A stretch of 64,000 nt of DNA from Orychophragmus violaceus (lineage: Eukaryota > Streptophyta > Magnoliopsida > Brassicales > Brassicaceae), in the NCBI GenBank assembly GCA_030180135.1, contig CM058233.1, positions 62,516,500-62,580,499 of the forward strand. Direction: 5' to 3'. The notes beneath the pieces were generated by a model that was given only the letters and a program-made list of their open reading frames with translations, made no database searches and was not told where the DNA came from. A program made the translations under genes and the position numbers. This document shows, piece by piece, positions 1 through 12,678 of this stretch; positions within the stretch are counted from its first letter, which is position 1, and each line of letters opens with the position of its first letter.

Positions 1-21
1 AAAAAATAAATTTGAGGGAAT

Positions 22-450
22 TGATAGTGTCATATTTTAAGGGTTTAAAGAATGTTATTTTGCATGTTTTCAAGCATTTTGCATTCATACTTGGTCATAT
101 TATTAAGATTTCATCTATTTTAGAGTCTTGGCTGTTTAGGATTTGTTTTTCCCTTTCTTGCATATTTTGGGAGTGGTTTAAAATATGTTGTGTGCATGGA
201 CGTTAAGCTGTGGAGACCATGCAGACGAGCAGGCAAGGTCGCAAGATTCCCCCCGAGTGGTTCTCGTCCGATACCGACCCATCGATCTCCTTCTATCGGC
301 CAACATGGTCCGATATCTGCTTTCCCGTGTGTGCTTCTTCCCATCGGCCCAAAACCATTGACCAGCATTGTCCGATGGATCCAACTTTCAATAGCCCTCC
401 GAGATTTTTGCAGAAAGCCAATTCTACACAAATTGAAATCCCATCTTCCA
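22..450 (+). repeat. LTR-head segment of unit 1 (also 3084-3512, 6146-6574, 9208-9636, 12270-12637)
   Basis: The segment begins TGATA directly after a purine tract and shares wording with the Athila-type LTR starts elsewhere in the window, for example the AGAGTCTT segment and a TTTTAAGGG block near the start. From about position 200 it is GC-richer, with several CGAT/ATCGG words. The boundary with the internal sequence near 450 is inferred from where the ORF remnant begins. The fifth copy stops matching after 12637, inside this segment. Confidence 0.6.
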
Positions 451-1371
451 AATGAGTACTTTTCTCATGAGTACCAATATGGATACCAATCTTGGAGCAT
501 GAAACAACTTACTCTTCCCAATCATGTGAGGAAGAGCTTCTAAACTTGGCAAGGTTGGCATTGGAAGGACAAGAGATGTACAAGGAGAGATAAGGATGAT
601 CAACACTGATTTTGCTCATTTGCCTCAAGATGCAAGCATTGTAGATCCAACACATGTGGAGAATGCTCAAGTCCAAGATGACTTCTTGAAAGAAGCTGAA
701 GAGACTATCAAAGTATTTGAAATGATTTTTGGTTGCACAGTTGGTGAAGACCTTGTGATTAGGTATGGAGAAGAGGAAGATGAAGAGACAATCATGAGCC
801 ATTCAACCAATAGCAACAATGAATGAGTAGAAGTTGTGAGAGTTGAGGAAGATATTTATGAAGATGGGTTGGTTGTTGAGTGTAAGGACATCAAGGAAGA
901 GAGCACACATGATGAGCTCTCAATCGTGGAAGAAGAGCCAAAGAAACCAAACCCAAGCAAGAGCCAATTGGAGGAAATTTTATGGAGAAGCAAGATGATC
1001 TCAAGGAAGAAGCCTTCAAGGAGAATGAAGAAGATGGATCTCCAATGTCCCAACCATTTCACAACTACCTTGATATAGTCTCCACCACACCATTGAGCAT
1101 TCATGATCCAAGGAAGATACCTCTTGAGGAGATAAGGATGAAGGAGTTTAGGGGTAGTTCTACAATGAGTATGATCCCGGTGATACAAACTCATGCCACA
1201 TCCAAGGGATAGTCAAGCTTAGTGACTCAAAACAAGCTCACTTGGAAAGAATTCCGGTGTCTTCCTTTTGGGGAGCTTTGGGGTCAGTGCAAAGAAGAAG
1301 GGAAAGAGTTTTGGGTGAGAAGACACTTCAATGCCATATCAAAGGATGAAGAAGCCTATGCAATGGTCTAA
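451..1371 (+). pseudogene. Decayed gag-like ORF remnant, array unit 1
   Basis: Reading in pieces from EYFSHEYQYGY to a final HFNAISKDEEAYAMV gives an acidic, Glu/Lys-rich product containing LPFGELWGQ. This is reminiscent of C-terminal parts of gag-like proteins from Brassicaceae gypsy elements (recalled, not searched). It is broken by a 1-nt loss near 510, stops before the MINTDF segment (596), a TGA at 824-826, a frameshift near 980 and a TAG at 1210-1212. The TGA, the frameshift and the TAG recur in all four full units, so the ORF was dead before the array amplified. No start codon or nucleic-acid-binding domain is visible. Confidence 0.55.
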
Positions 1372-3083
1372 GTTTGGGGGAAGACTCATGCCAAATAAAA
1401 TATGCCTCCCATTTCTCCTCCCCATTCCACTCTCCATGTAACACTTCTACTTTGTCTTTTTGATTTTGCATTTTTGATTTAGTGTTTGGTCTCTTTCCCT
1501 TACTTTTGTCACACAAGGGACTGTGTGATTTAAGTTTGGTGGAGGATATTAGTTGCTCATGATGTGTTTTGTGATCTTATTTTCTCTTTTGAATCCCTTG
1601 AATCTCATTCATGCATCTAAGGCATAGAAAATCACTAAAAATTTGAAAATTTTTGAATTTTTTTTTCACAAAACAAATCATGCATTAGCATCCTTAGGAT
1701 TAAGTCTAGTATATCTTAGCATTGTATTTCATTTTGCATAAAGCGTTTTGAGGAAATTTTTGTTTGAGTGTCAACTCATGAGCTTGAATTAATGCCATTT
1801 TTAGGAGTTGTATAATGCATTTGAGTGAATTTGAAGTTAAGGATGCACCATGTTTGGATCTAACTAGCTTGAAAGTTAGATCTCATTTTTGATACATCTC
1901 ACCCCTTGTAACACAACTCTAATAAACATGGACTTAATTTGAACTTTCAATTACTCTCTCTTGTAACTTAAGATTTCTCACCAATTGTAACTCTTAAAAC
2001 AATCATGCATGCTTATTCCTTTTGAAATTCTTACAAGCATTGATTGACCATTTGCATCAATTAATGGTACACTCACCTTGAACCTTAGCCCATTGTTATT
2101 TTCCCTTTGTTGATTCTTGAGTGAGGCCTCTTTTTGATAATGCAAACTTGTGCGAAATTTTGAATTGATAAGAGAACGACAAGAACTCACTTCCATGCGC
2201 CGATTTCATTGATTGACTAGATATAGTATAGGACTTGGGATGTGTTTTTGCTTTTCATTTGATGGGTTTGATTGTGAGAGATCATTTCTTGAGTGATTTG
2301 AAAAGAAAAGAGTGATTTGGGAGCATGGAAAGTAAAGAAAAAGCCAAGAAGCATGATTTTTCAAAGAAAAAGCTTAGGAAGTAGAAATGAAGGAGTAATA
2401 GCTCTAAGTTCATAAGCAAATGGTCCTCTAAGAAGATAAAAGCAAAGAGAAAAGAAAATGAAAAGAAAAGAGGATAGTAAAAAGAAAAGAAAAGAGCTAA
2501 GTGTTGAAAAAGAAACTTCCTAAATTGTAAGAAGAGTGAAAAAGAGTGGGGTTTGAGTTTAAAGATTCAAGAGTGGGTTTGGAATTGAGTTTATGCTTTG
2601 GACTGTGGGATTAAAGCTAAATAAAGGGTAGAACATGGAAGTGGATGCTTGTAAGCATGAATTGTTCTCTTTCTTCCTACTTTTGCATAAAGTCTTGTGT
2701 TTCTTTTTATTTAGATAAGCCACTAAACACTTGTAACCCTCACCAAAATCCATACTAAGCCTCTTTGTCACCTAGCCCCTTGGTTCGTGGTTCATGTATC
2801 CAAGTAGAGAGTCCACCAAACACCTAATTGAATGTTAAAGAGTTGTGTTTCTTTGGTTGCTTGTTATTGCTTTGATGGTTTTATTATTAGAGCAAAATGT
2901 TTGATGAACATGGCTAACTCTTTTAAAGTAGAGATTGTTTGTGCATTTGCAACTACTTTGAAGGGCATTGAATTGAATTCCTTTGTTGACATTATCGGGT
3001 TTAATCTTCCATTTTCAAACCTTTATTCTATCTAATCTTTGATTGTTTGCTTGCGGACAAGCAAAAAATAAATTTGAGGGAAT
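1372..3083 (+). repeat. Non-coding part of the array monomer (also 4434-6145, 7496-9207, 10558-12269)
   Basis: This segment has no credible ORF. It contains two polypurine-like words just after the ORF (TTTGGGGGAAGA near 1373 and TTTGGTGGAGG near 1533), an AT-rich stretch with A/T runs near 1640-1670, and a strongly purine-rich block (GAAAAGAAAAG-type) at about 2290-2560. It ends with a degenerate word pair GCTTGCGGACAAGC and a purine tract at 3062-3083 directly before the next LTR head. The final layout matches the 3' ends of the two Athila derivatives (GCTTGAGGGCAAGC, purine tract, LTR). Confidence 0.6.
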
Positions 3084-3512
3084 TGATAGTGTCATATTTT
3101 AAGGGTTTAAAGAATGTTATTTTGCATGTTTTCAAGCATTTTGCATTCATACTTGGTCATATTATTAAGATTTCATCTATTTTAGAGTCTTGGCTGTTTA
3201 GGATTTGTTTTTCCCTTTCTTGCATATTTTGGGAGTGGTTTAAAATATGTTGTGTGCATGGACGTTAAGCTGTGGAGACCATGCAGACGAGCAGGCAAGG
3301 TCGCAAGATTCCCCCCGAGTGGTTCTCGTCCGATACCGACCCATCGATCTCCTTCTATCGGCCAACATGGTCCGATATCTGCTTTCCCGTGTGTGCTTCT
3401 TCCCATCGGCCCAAAACCATTGACCAGCATTGTCCGATGGATCCAACTTTCAATAGCCCTCCGAGATTTTTGCAGAAAGCCAATTCTACACAAATTGAAA
3501 TCCCATCTTCCA

Positions 3513-4433
3513 AATGAGTACTTTTCTCATGAGTACCAATATGGATACCAATCTTGGAGCATGAAACAACTTACTCTTCCCAATCATGTGAGGAAGAGCT
3601 TCTAAACTTGGCAAGGTTGGCATTGGAAGGACAAGAGATGTACAAGGAGAGATAAGGATGATCAACACTGATTTTGCTCATTTGCCTCAAGATGCAAGCA
3701 TTGTAGATCCAACACATGTGGAGAATGCTCAAGTCCAAGATGACTTCTTGAAAGAAGCTGAAGAGACTATCAAAGTATTTGAAATGATTTTTGGTTGCAC
3801 AGTTGGTGAAGACCTTGTGATTAGGTATGGAGAAGAGGAAGATGAAGAGACAATCATGAGCCATTCAACCAATAGCAACAATGAATGAGTAGAAGTTGTG
3901 AGAGTTGAGGAAGATATTTATGAAGATGGGTTGGTTGTTGAGTGTAAGGACATCAAGGAAGAGAGCACACATGATGAGCTCTCAATCGTGGAAGAAGAGC
4001 CAAAGAAACCAAACCCAAGCAAGAGCCAATTGGAGGAAATTTTATGGAGAAGCAAGATGATCTCAAGGAAGAAGCCTTCAAGGAGAATGAAGAAGATGGA
4101 TCTCCAATGTCCCAACCATTTCACAACTACCTTGATATAGTCTCCACCACACCATTGAGCATTCATGATCCAAGGAAGATACCTCTTGAGGAGATAAGGA
4201 TGAAGGAGTTTAGGGGTAGTTCTACAATGAGTATGATCCCGGTGATACAAACTCATGCCACATCCAAGGGATAGTCAAGCTTAGTGACTCAAAACAAGCT
4301 CACTTGGAAAGAATTCCGGTGTCTTCCTTTTGGGGAGCTTTGGGGTCAGTGCAAAGAAGAAGGGAAAGAGTTTTGGGTGAGAAGACACTTCAATGCCATA
4401 TCAAAGGATGAAGAAGCCTATGCAATGGTCTAA
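3513..4433 (+). pseudogene. Decayed gag-like ORF remnant, array unit 2
   Basis: This is the same ORF remnant as in unit 1, shifted by 3,062 bp. The MINTDF segment starts at 3658, and the TGA, frameshift and TAG lie at the corresponding places. The terminal TAA is followed by the purine-rich word TTTGGGGGAAGA. I saw almost no substitutions relative to unit 1 in this segment. Confidence 0.55.
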
Positions 4434-6574
4434 GTTTGGGGGAAGACTCATGCCAAATAAAATATGCCTCCCATTTCTCCTCCCCATTCCACTCTCCATG
4501 TAACACTTCTACTTTGTCTTTTTGATTTTGCATTTTTGATTTAGTGTTTGGTCTCTTTCCCTTACTTTTGTCACACAAGGGACTGTGTGATTTAAGTTTG
4601 GTGGAGGATATTAGTTGCTCATGATGTGTTTTGTGATCTTATTTTCTCTTTTGAATCCCTTGAATCTCATTCATGCATCTAAGGCATAGAAAATCACTAA
4701 AAATTTGAAAATTTTTGAATTTTTTTTTCACAAAACAAATCATGCATTAGCATCCTTAGGATTAAGTCTAGTATATCTTAGCATTGTATTTCATTTTGCA
4801 TAAAGCGTTTTGAGGAAATTTTTGTTTGAGTGTCAACTCATGAGCTTGAATTAATGCCATTTTTAGGAGTTGTATAATGCATTTGAGTGAATTTGAAGTT
4901 AAGGATGCACCATGTTTGGATCTAACTAGCTTGAAAGTTAGATCTCATTTTTGATACATCTCACCCCTTGTAACACAACTCTAATAAAGTTGGACTTAAT
5001 TTGAACTTTCAATTACTCTCTCTTGTAACTTAAGATTTCTCACCAATTGTAACTCTTAAAACAATCATGCATGCTTATTCCTTTTGAAATTCTTACAAGC
5101 ATTGATTGACCATTTGCATCAATTAATGGTACACTCACCTTGAACCTTAGCCCATTGTTATTTTCCCTTTGTTGATTCTTGAGTGAGGCCTCTTTTTGAT
5201 AATGCAAACTTGTGCGAAATTTTGAATTGATAGGATAACGACAAGAACTCACTTCCATGCGCCGATTTCATTGATTGACTAGATATAGTATAGGACTTGG
5301 GATGTGTTTTTGCTTTTCATTTGATGGGTTTGATTGTGAGAGATCATTTCTTGAGTGATTTGAAAAGAAAAGAGTGATTTGGGAGCATGGAAAGTAAAGA
5401 AAAAGCCAAGAAGCATGATTTTTCAAAGAAAAAGCTTAGGAAGTAGAAATGAAGGAGTAATAGCTCTAAGTTCATAAGCAAATGGTCCTCTAAGAAGATA
5501 AAAGCAAAGAGAAAAGAAAATGAAAAGAAAAGAGGATAGTAAAAAGAAAAGAAAAGAGCTAAGTGTTGAAAAAGAAACTTCCTAAATTGTAAGAAGAGTG
5601 AAAAAGAGTGGGGTTTGAGTTTAAAGATTCAAGAGTGGGTTTGGAATTGAGTTTATGCTTTGGACTGTGGGATTAAAGCTAAATAAAGGGTAGAACATGG
5701 AAGTGGATGCTTGTATGCATGAATTGTTCTCTTTCTTCCTACTTTTGTATAAAGTCTTGTGTTTCTTTTTATTTAGATAAGCCACTAAACACTTGTAACC
5801 CTCACCAAAATCCATACTAAGCCTCTTTGTCACCTAGCCCCTTGGTTCGTGGTTCATGTATCCAAGTAGAGAGTCCACCAAACACCTAATTGAATGTTAA
5901 AGAGTTGTGTTTCTTTGGTTGCTTGTTATTGCTTTGATGGTTTTATTATTAGAGCAAAATGTTTGATGAACATGGCTAACTCTTTTAAAGTAGAGATTGT
6001 TTGTGCATTTGCAACTACTTTGAAGGGCATTGAATTGAATTCCTTTGTTGACATTATCGGGTTTAATCTTCCATTTTCAAACCTTTATTCTATCTAATCT
6101 TTGATTTTTTGCTTGCGGACAAGCAAAAAATAAATTTGAGGGAATTGATAGTGTCATATTTTAAGGGTTTAAAGAATGTTATTTTGCATGTTTTCAAGCA
6201 TTTTGCATTCATACTTGGTCATATTATTAAGATTTCATCTATTTTAGAGTCTTGGCTGTTTAGGATTTGTTTTTCCCTTTCTTGCATATTTTGGGAGTGG
6301 TTTAAAATATGTTGTGTGCATGGATATTAAGCTGTGGAGACCATGCAGACGAGCAGGAAAGGTCGCAAGATTCCCCCCGAGTGGTTCTCGTCCGATACCG
6401 ACCCATCGATCTCCTTCTATCGGCCAACATGGTCCGATATCTGCTTTCCCGTGTGTGCTTCTTCCCATCGCCCCAAAACCATTGACCAGCATTGTCCGAT
6501 GGATCCAACTTTCAATAGCCCTCCGAGATTTTTGCAGAAAGCCAATTCTACACAAATTGAAATCCCATCTTCCA

Positions 6575-7495
6575 AATGAGTACTTTTCTCATGAGTACCA
6601 ATATGGATACCAATCTTGGAGCATGAAACAACTTACTCTTCCCAATCATGTGAGGAAGAGCTTCTAAACTTGGCAAGGTTGGCATTGGAAGGACATGAGA
6701 TGTACAAGGAGAGATAAGGATGATCAACACTGATTTTGCTCATTTGCCTCAAGATGCAAGCATTGTAGATCCAACACATGTGGAGAATGCTCAAGTCCAA
6801 GATGACTTCTTGAAAGAAGCTGAAGAGACTATCAAAGTATTTGAAATGATTTTTGGTTGCACAGTTGGTGAAGACCTTGTGATTAGGTATGGAGAAGAGG
6901 AAGATGAAGAGACAATCATGAGCCATTCAACCAATAGCAACAATGAATGAGTAGAAGTTGTGAGAGTTGAGGAAGATATTTATGAAGATGGGTTGGTTGT
7001 TGAGTGTAAGGACATCAAGGAAGAGAGCACACATGATGAGCTCTCAATCGTGGAAGAAGAGCCAAAGAAACCAAACCCAAGCAAGAGCCAATTGGAGGAA
7101 ATTTTATGGAGAAGCAAGATGATCTCAAGGAAGAAGCCTTCAAGGAGAATGAAGAAGATGGATCTCCAATGTCCCAACCATTTCACAACTACCTTGATAT
7201 AGTCTCCACCACACCATTGAGCATTCATGATCCAAGGAAGATACCTCTTGAGGAGATAAGGATGAAGGAGTTTAGGGGTAGTTCTACAATGAGTATGATC
7301 CCGGTGATACAAACTCATGCCACATCCAAGGGATAGTCAAGCTTAGTGACTCAAAACAAGCTCACTTGGAAAGAATTCCGGTGTCTTCCTTTTGGGGAGC
7401 TTTGGGGTCAGTGCAAAGAAGAAGGGAAAGAGTTTTGGGTGAGAAGACACTTCAATGCCATATCAAAGGATGAAGAAGCCTATGCAATGGTCTAA
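6575..7495 (+). pseudogene. Decayed gag-like ORF remnant, array unit 3
   Basis: Third copy of the remnant, with the MINTDF segment at 6720 and the same stop codons and frameshift. It is nearly identical to units 1 and 2. One visible difference is ACATGAGATG instead of ACAAGAGATG just upstream of 6720. Confidence 0.55.
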
Positions 7496-9636
7496 GTTTG
7501 GGGGAAGACTCATGCCAAATAAAATATGCCTCCCATTTCTCCTCCCCATTCCACTCTCCATGTAACACTTCTACTTTGTCTTTTTGATTTTGCATTTTTG
7601 ATTTAGTGTTTGGTCTCTTTCCCTTACTTTTGTCACATAAGGGACTGTGTGATTTAAGTTTGGTGGAGGATATTAGTTGCTCATGATGTGTTTTGTGATC
7701 TTATTTTCTCTTTTGAATCCCTTGAATCTCATTCATGCATCTAAGGCATAGAAAATCACTAAAAATTTGAAAATTTTTGAATTTTTTTTTTCACAAAACA
7801 AATCATGCATTAGCATCCTTAGGATTAAGTCTAGTATATCTTAGCATTGTATATCATTTTGCATAAAGCGTTTTGAGGAAATTTTTGTTTGAGTGTCAAC
7901 TCATGAGCTTGAATTAATGCCATTTTTAGGAGTTGTATAATGCATTTGAGTGAATTTGAAGTTAAGGATGCACCATGTTTGGATCTAACTAGCTTGAAAG
8001 TTAGATCTCATTTTTGATACATCTCACCCCTTGTAACACAACTCTAATAAAGTTGGACTTAATTTGAACTTTCAATTACTCTCTCTTGTAACTTAAGATT
8101 TCTCACCAATTGTAACTCTTAAAACAATCATGCATGCTTATTCCTTTTGAAATTCTTACAAGCATTGATTGACCATTTGCATCACTTAATGGTACACTCA
8201 CCTTGAACCTTAGCTCATTTTTATTTTCCCCTTGTTGATTCTTGAGTGAGGCCTTTTTTTGATAATGCAAACTTGTGCGAAATTTTGAATTGATAGGAGA
8301 ACGACAAGAACTCACTTCCATGCGCCAATTTCATTGATTGACTAGATATATTATAGGACTTGGGATGTGTTTTTGCTTTTCATTTGATGGGTTTGATTGT
8401 GAGAGATCATTTCTTGAGTGATTTGAAAAGAAAAGAGTGATTTGGGAGCATGGAAAGTAAAGAAAAAGCCAAGAAGCATGATTTTTCAAAGAAAAAGCTT
8501 AGGAAGTAGAAATGAAGGAGTAATAGCTCTAAGTTCATAAGCAAATGGTCCTCTAAGAAGATAAAAGCAAAGAGAAAAGAAAATGAAAAGAAAAGAGGAT
8601 AGTAAAAAGAAAAGAAAAGAGCTAAGTGTTGAAAAAGAAACTTCCTAAATTGTAAGAAGAGTGAAAAAGAGTGGGGTTTGAGTTTAAAGATTCAAGAGTG
8701 GGTTTGGAATTGAGTTTATGCTTTGGACTGTGGGATTAAAGCTAAATAAAGGGTAGAACATGGAAGTGGATGCTTGTAAGCATGAATTGTTCTCTTTCTT
8801 CCTACTTTTGCATAAAGTCTTGTGTTTCTTTTTATTTAGATAAGCCACTAAACACTTGTAACCCTCACCAAAATCCATACTAAGCCTCTTTGTCACCTAG
8901 CCCCTTGGTTCGTGGTTCATGTATCCAAGTAGAGAGTCCACCAAACACCTAATTGAATGTTAAAGAGTTGTGTTTCTTTGGTTGCTTGTTATTGCTTTGA
9001 TGGTTTTATTATTAGAGCAAAATGTTTGATGAACATGGCTAACTCTTTTAAAGTAGAGATTGTTTGTGCATTTGCAACTACTTTGAAGGGCATTGAATTG
9101 AATTCCTTTGTTGACATTATCGGGTTTAATCTTCCATTTTCAAACCTTTATTCTATCTAATCTTTGATTGTTTGCTTGCGGACAAGCAAAAAATAAATTT
9201 GAGGAATTGATAGTGTCATATTTTAAGGGTTTAAAGAATGTTATTTTGCATGTTTTCAAGCATTTTGCATTCATACTTGGTCATATTATTAAGATTTCAT
9301 CTATTTTAGAGTCTTGGCTGTTTAGGATTTTTTTTCCCTTTCTTGAATATTTTGGGAGTGGTTTAAAATATGTTGTGTGCATGGATGTTAAGCTGTGGAG
9401 ACCATGCAGACGAGCAGGCAAGGTCGCAAGATTCCCCCCGAGTGGTTCTCGTTCGATACCGACCCATCGATCTCCTTCTATCGGCCAACATGGTCCGATA
9501 TCTGCTTTCCCGTGTGTGCTTCTTCCCATCGGCCCAAAACCATTTACCAGCATTGTCCGATGGATCCAACTTTAAATAGCCCACCGTGATTTTTGCAGAT
9601 AGCCAATTCTACACAAATTGAAATCCTATCTTCCAA

Positions 9637-10557
9637 ATGAGTACTTTTCTCATGAGTACCAATATGGATACCAATCTTGGAGCATGAAACAAACTTACTC
9701 TTCCCAATCTTGTGAGGAAGAGCTTCTAAACTTGGCAAGGTTGGCATTGGAAGGACAAGAGATGTACAAGGAGAGATAAGGATGATCAACACTGATTTTG
9801 CTCATTTGCCTCAAGATGCAAGCATTGTAGATCCAACACATGTGGAGAATGCTCAAGTCCAAGATGACTTCTTGAAAGAAGCTGAAGAGACTATCAAAGT
9901 ATTTGAAATGATTTTTGGTTGCACAGTTGGTGAAGACCTTGTGATTAGGTATGGAGAAGAGGAAGATGAAGAGACAATCATGAGCCATTCAACCAATAGC
10001 AACAATGAATGAGTAGAAGTTGTGAGAGTTGAGGAAGATATTTATGAAGATGGGTTGGTTGTTGAGTGTAAGGACATCAAGGAAGAGAGCACACATGATG
10101 AGCTCTCAATCGTGGAAGAAGAGCCAAAGAAACCAAACCCAAGCAAGAGCCAATTGGAGGAAATTTTATGGAGAAGCAAGATGATCTCAAGGAAGAAGCC
10201 TTCAAGGAGAATGAAGAAGATGGATCTCCAATGTCCCAACCATTTCACAACTACCTTGATATAGTCTCCACCACACCATTGAGCATTCATGATCCAAGGA
10301 AGATACCTCTTGAGGAGATAAGGATGAAGGAGTTTAGGGGTAGTTCTACAATGAGTATGATCCCGGTGATACAAACTCATGCCACATCCAAGGGATAGTC
10401 AAGCTTAGTGACTCAAAACAAGCTCACTTGGAAAGAATTCCGGTGTCTTCCTTTTGGGGAGCTTTGGGGTCAGTGCAAAGAAGAAGGGAAAGAGTTTTGG
10501 GTGAGAAGACACTTCAATGCCATATCAAAGGATGAAGAAGCCTATGCAATGGTCTAA
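9637..10557 (+). pseudogene. Decayed gag-like ORF remnant, array unit 4
   Basis: Fourth copy, with the MINTDF segment at 9782. It carries one extra A in the AAACAAACTT word (about 9686-9695) relative to units 1-3, which keeps the reading frame open from EYFSHEYQYGY into SSQSCEEELLNLARLALEGQ. Unit 4 therefore looks ancestral at this site and units 1-3 share the derived 1-nt deletion. The later TGA, frameshift and TAG are still present. Confidence 0.55.
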
Positions 10558-12637
10558 GTTTGGGGGAAGACTCATGCCAAATAAAATATGCCTCCCATTT
10601 CTCCTCCCCATTCCACTCTCCATGTAACACTTCTACTTTGTCTTTTTGATTTTGCATTTTTGATTTAGTGTTTGGTCTCTTTCCCTTACTTTTGTCACAC
10701 AAGGGACTGTGTGATTTAAGTTTGGTGGAGGATATTAGTTGCTCATGATGTGTTTTGTGATCTTATTTTCTCTTTTGAATCCCTTGAATCTCATTCATGC
10801 ATCTAAGGCATAGAAAATCACTAAAAATTTGAAAATTTTTGAATTTTTTTTTCACAAAACAAATCATGCATTAGCATCCTTAGGATTAAGTCTAGTATAT
10901 CTTAGCATTGTATTTCATTTTGCATAAAGCGTTTTGAGGAAATTTTTGTTTGAGTGTCAACTCATGAGCTTGAATTAATGCCATTTTTAGGAGTTGTATA
11001 ATGCATTTGAGTGAATTTGAAGTTAAGGATGCACCATGTTTGGATCTAACTAGCTTGAAAGTTAGATCTCATTTTTGATACATCTCACCCCTTGTAACAC
11101 AACTCTAATAAAGTTGGACTTAATTTGAACTTTCAATTACTCTCTCTTGTAACTTAAGATTTCTCACCAATTGTAACTCTTAAAACAATCATGCATGCTT
11201 ATTCCTTTTGAAATTCTTACAAGCATTGATTGACCATTTGCATCAATTAATGGTACACTCACCTTGAACCTTAGCCCATTGTTATTTTCCCTTTGTTGAT
11301 TCTTGAGTGAGGCCTCTTTTTGATAATGCAAACTTGTGCGAAATTTTGAATTGATAGGAGAACGACAAGAACTCACTTCCATGCGCCAATTTCATTGATT
11401 GACTAGATATAGTATAGGACTTGGGATGTGTTTTTGCTTTTCATTTGATGGGTTTGATTGTGAGAGATCATTTCTTGAGTGATTTGAAAAGAAAAGAGTG
11501 ATTTGGGAGCATGGAAAGTAAAGAAAAAGCCAAGAAGCATGATTTTTCAAAGAAAAAGCTTAGGAAGTAGAAATGAAGGAGTAATAGCTCTAAGTTCATA
11601 AGCAAATGGTCCTCTAAGAAGATAAAAGCAAAGAGAAAAGAAAATGAAAAGAAAAGAGGATAGTAAAAAGAAAAGAAAAGAGCTAAGTGTTGAAAAAGAA
11701 ACTTCCTAAATTGTAAGAAGAGTGAAAAAGAGTGGGGTTTGAGTTTAAAGATTCAAGAGTGGGTTTGAAATTGAGTTTATGCTTTGGACTGTGGGATTAA
11801 AGCTAAATAAAGGGTAGAACATGGAAGTGGATGCTTGTAAGCATGAATTGTTCTCTCTCTTCCTACTTTTGCATAAAGTCTTGTGTTTCTTTTTATTTAG
11901 ATAAGTCACTAAACACTTGTAACCCTCACGAAAATCCATACTAAGCCTCTTTGTCACCTAGCCCCTTGGTTCGTGGTTCATGTTTCCAAGTAGAGAGTCC
12001 ACTAAACACCTAATTAAATGTTAAAGAGTTGTGTTTCTTTGGTTGCTTGTTATTGCTTTGATGGTTTTATTATTAGTGCAAATGTTTGATGAACATGGCT
12101 AACTCTTTTAAAGTAGAGAATGTTTGTGCATTTGCAACTACTTTGAAGGGCATTGAATTGAATTCCTTTGTTGACATTATCGGGTTTAATCTTCCATTTT
12201 CAAACCTTTATTCTATCTAATCTTTGATTGTTTGCTTGCGGACAAGCAAAGAAATAAATTTGAGGGAATTGATAGTGTCATATTTTAAGGGTTTAAAGAA
12301 TGTTATTTTGCATGTTTTCAAGCATTTTGCATTCATACTTGGTCATATTATTAAGATTTCATCTATTTTAGAGTCTTGGCTGTTTAGGATTTGTTTTGCC
12401 CTTTCTTGCATATTTTGGGAGTGGTTTAAAATATGTTGTGTGCATGGACGTTAAGCTGTGGAGACCATGCAGACGAGCAGGCAAGGTCGCAAGATTCCCC
12501 CCGAGTGGTTCTCGTCCGATACCGACCCATCGATCTCCTTCTATCGGCCAACATGGTCCGATATATGCTTTCCCATGTGTGCTTCTTCCCATCGGCCCAA
12601 AACCATTGACCAGCATTGTCCGATGGATCCAACTTTC

Positions 12638-12678
12638 GACCTCCTTGTTATTATAAAAATGCCATTCGACCCTTATAC
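12638..12678. other. Short spacer between the array end and copia A
   Basis: Forty-one bases separate the last base matching the array from the copia 5' LTR. The last five, TATAC (12674-12678), are the copia target-site duplication, and the sequence resumes on the other side at 20425. Nothing else is recognisable. Confidence 0.8.

Larger units (their letters stand above)
1..12637. repeat. Tandem array of a 3,062-bp retroelement-derived monomer
   Basis: Equivalent points recur every 3,062 bp. The landmark TGATAGTGTCATATTTTAAG begins at 22, 3084, 6146, 9208 and 12270, giving units 22-3083, 3084-6145, 6146-9207, 9208-12269 and a partial unit 12270-12637. The array continues beyond the left edge. 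Each unit starts like an Athila-type LTR (TGATA..., just after a purine tract), runs about 430 bp, then passes straight into the decayed 3' half of an element: gag-like ORF remnant, about 1.7 kb of non-coding DNA, and a polypurine-like end that abuts the next LTR head. No LTR 3' end or primer binding site is present, so no unit is a complete element. Units 1-3 differ by few bases. Unit 4 is more diverged at both ends (9200-9720 and 11750-12140), as expected near an array edge. Confidence 0.95.
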
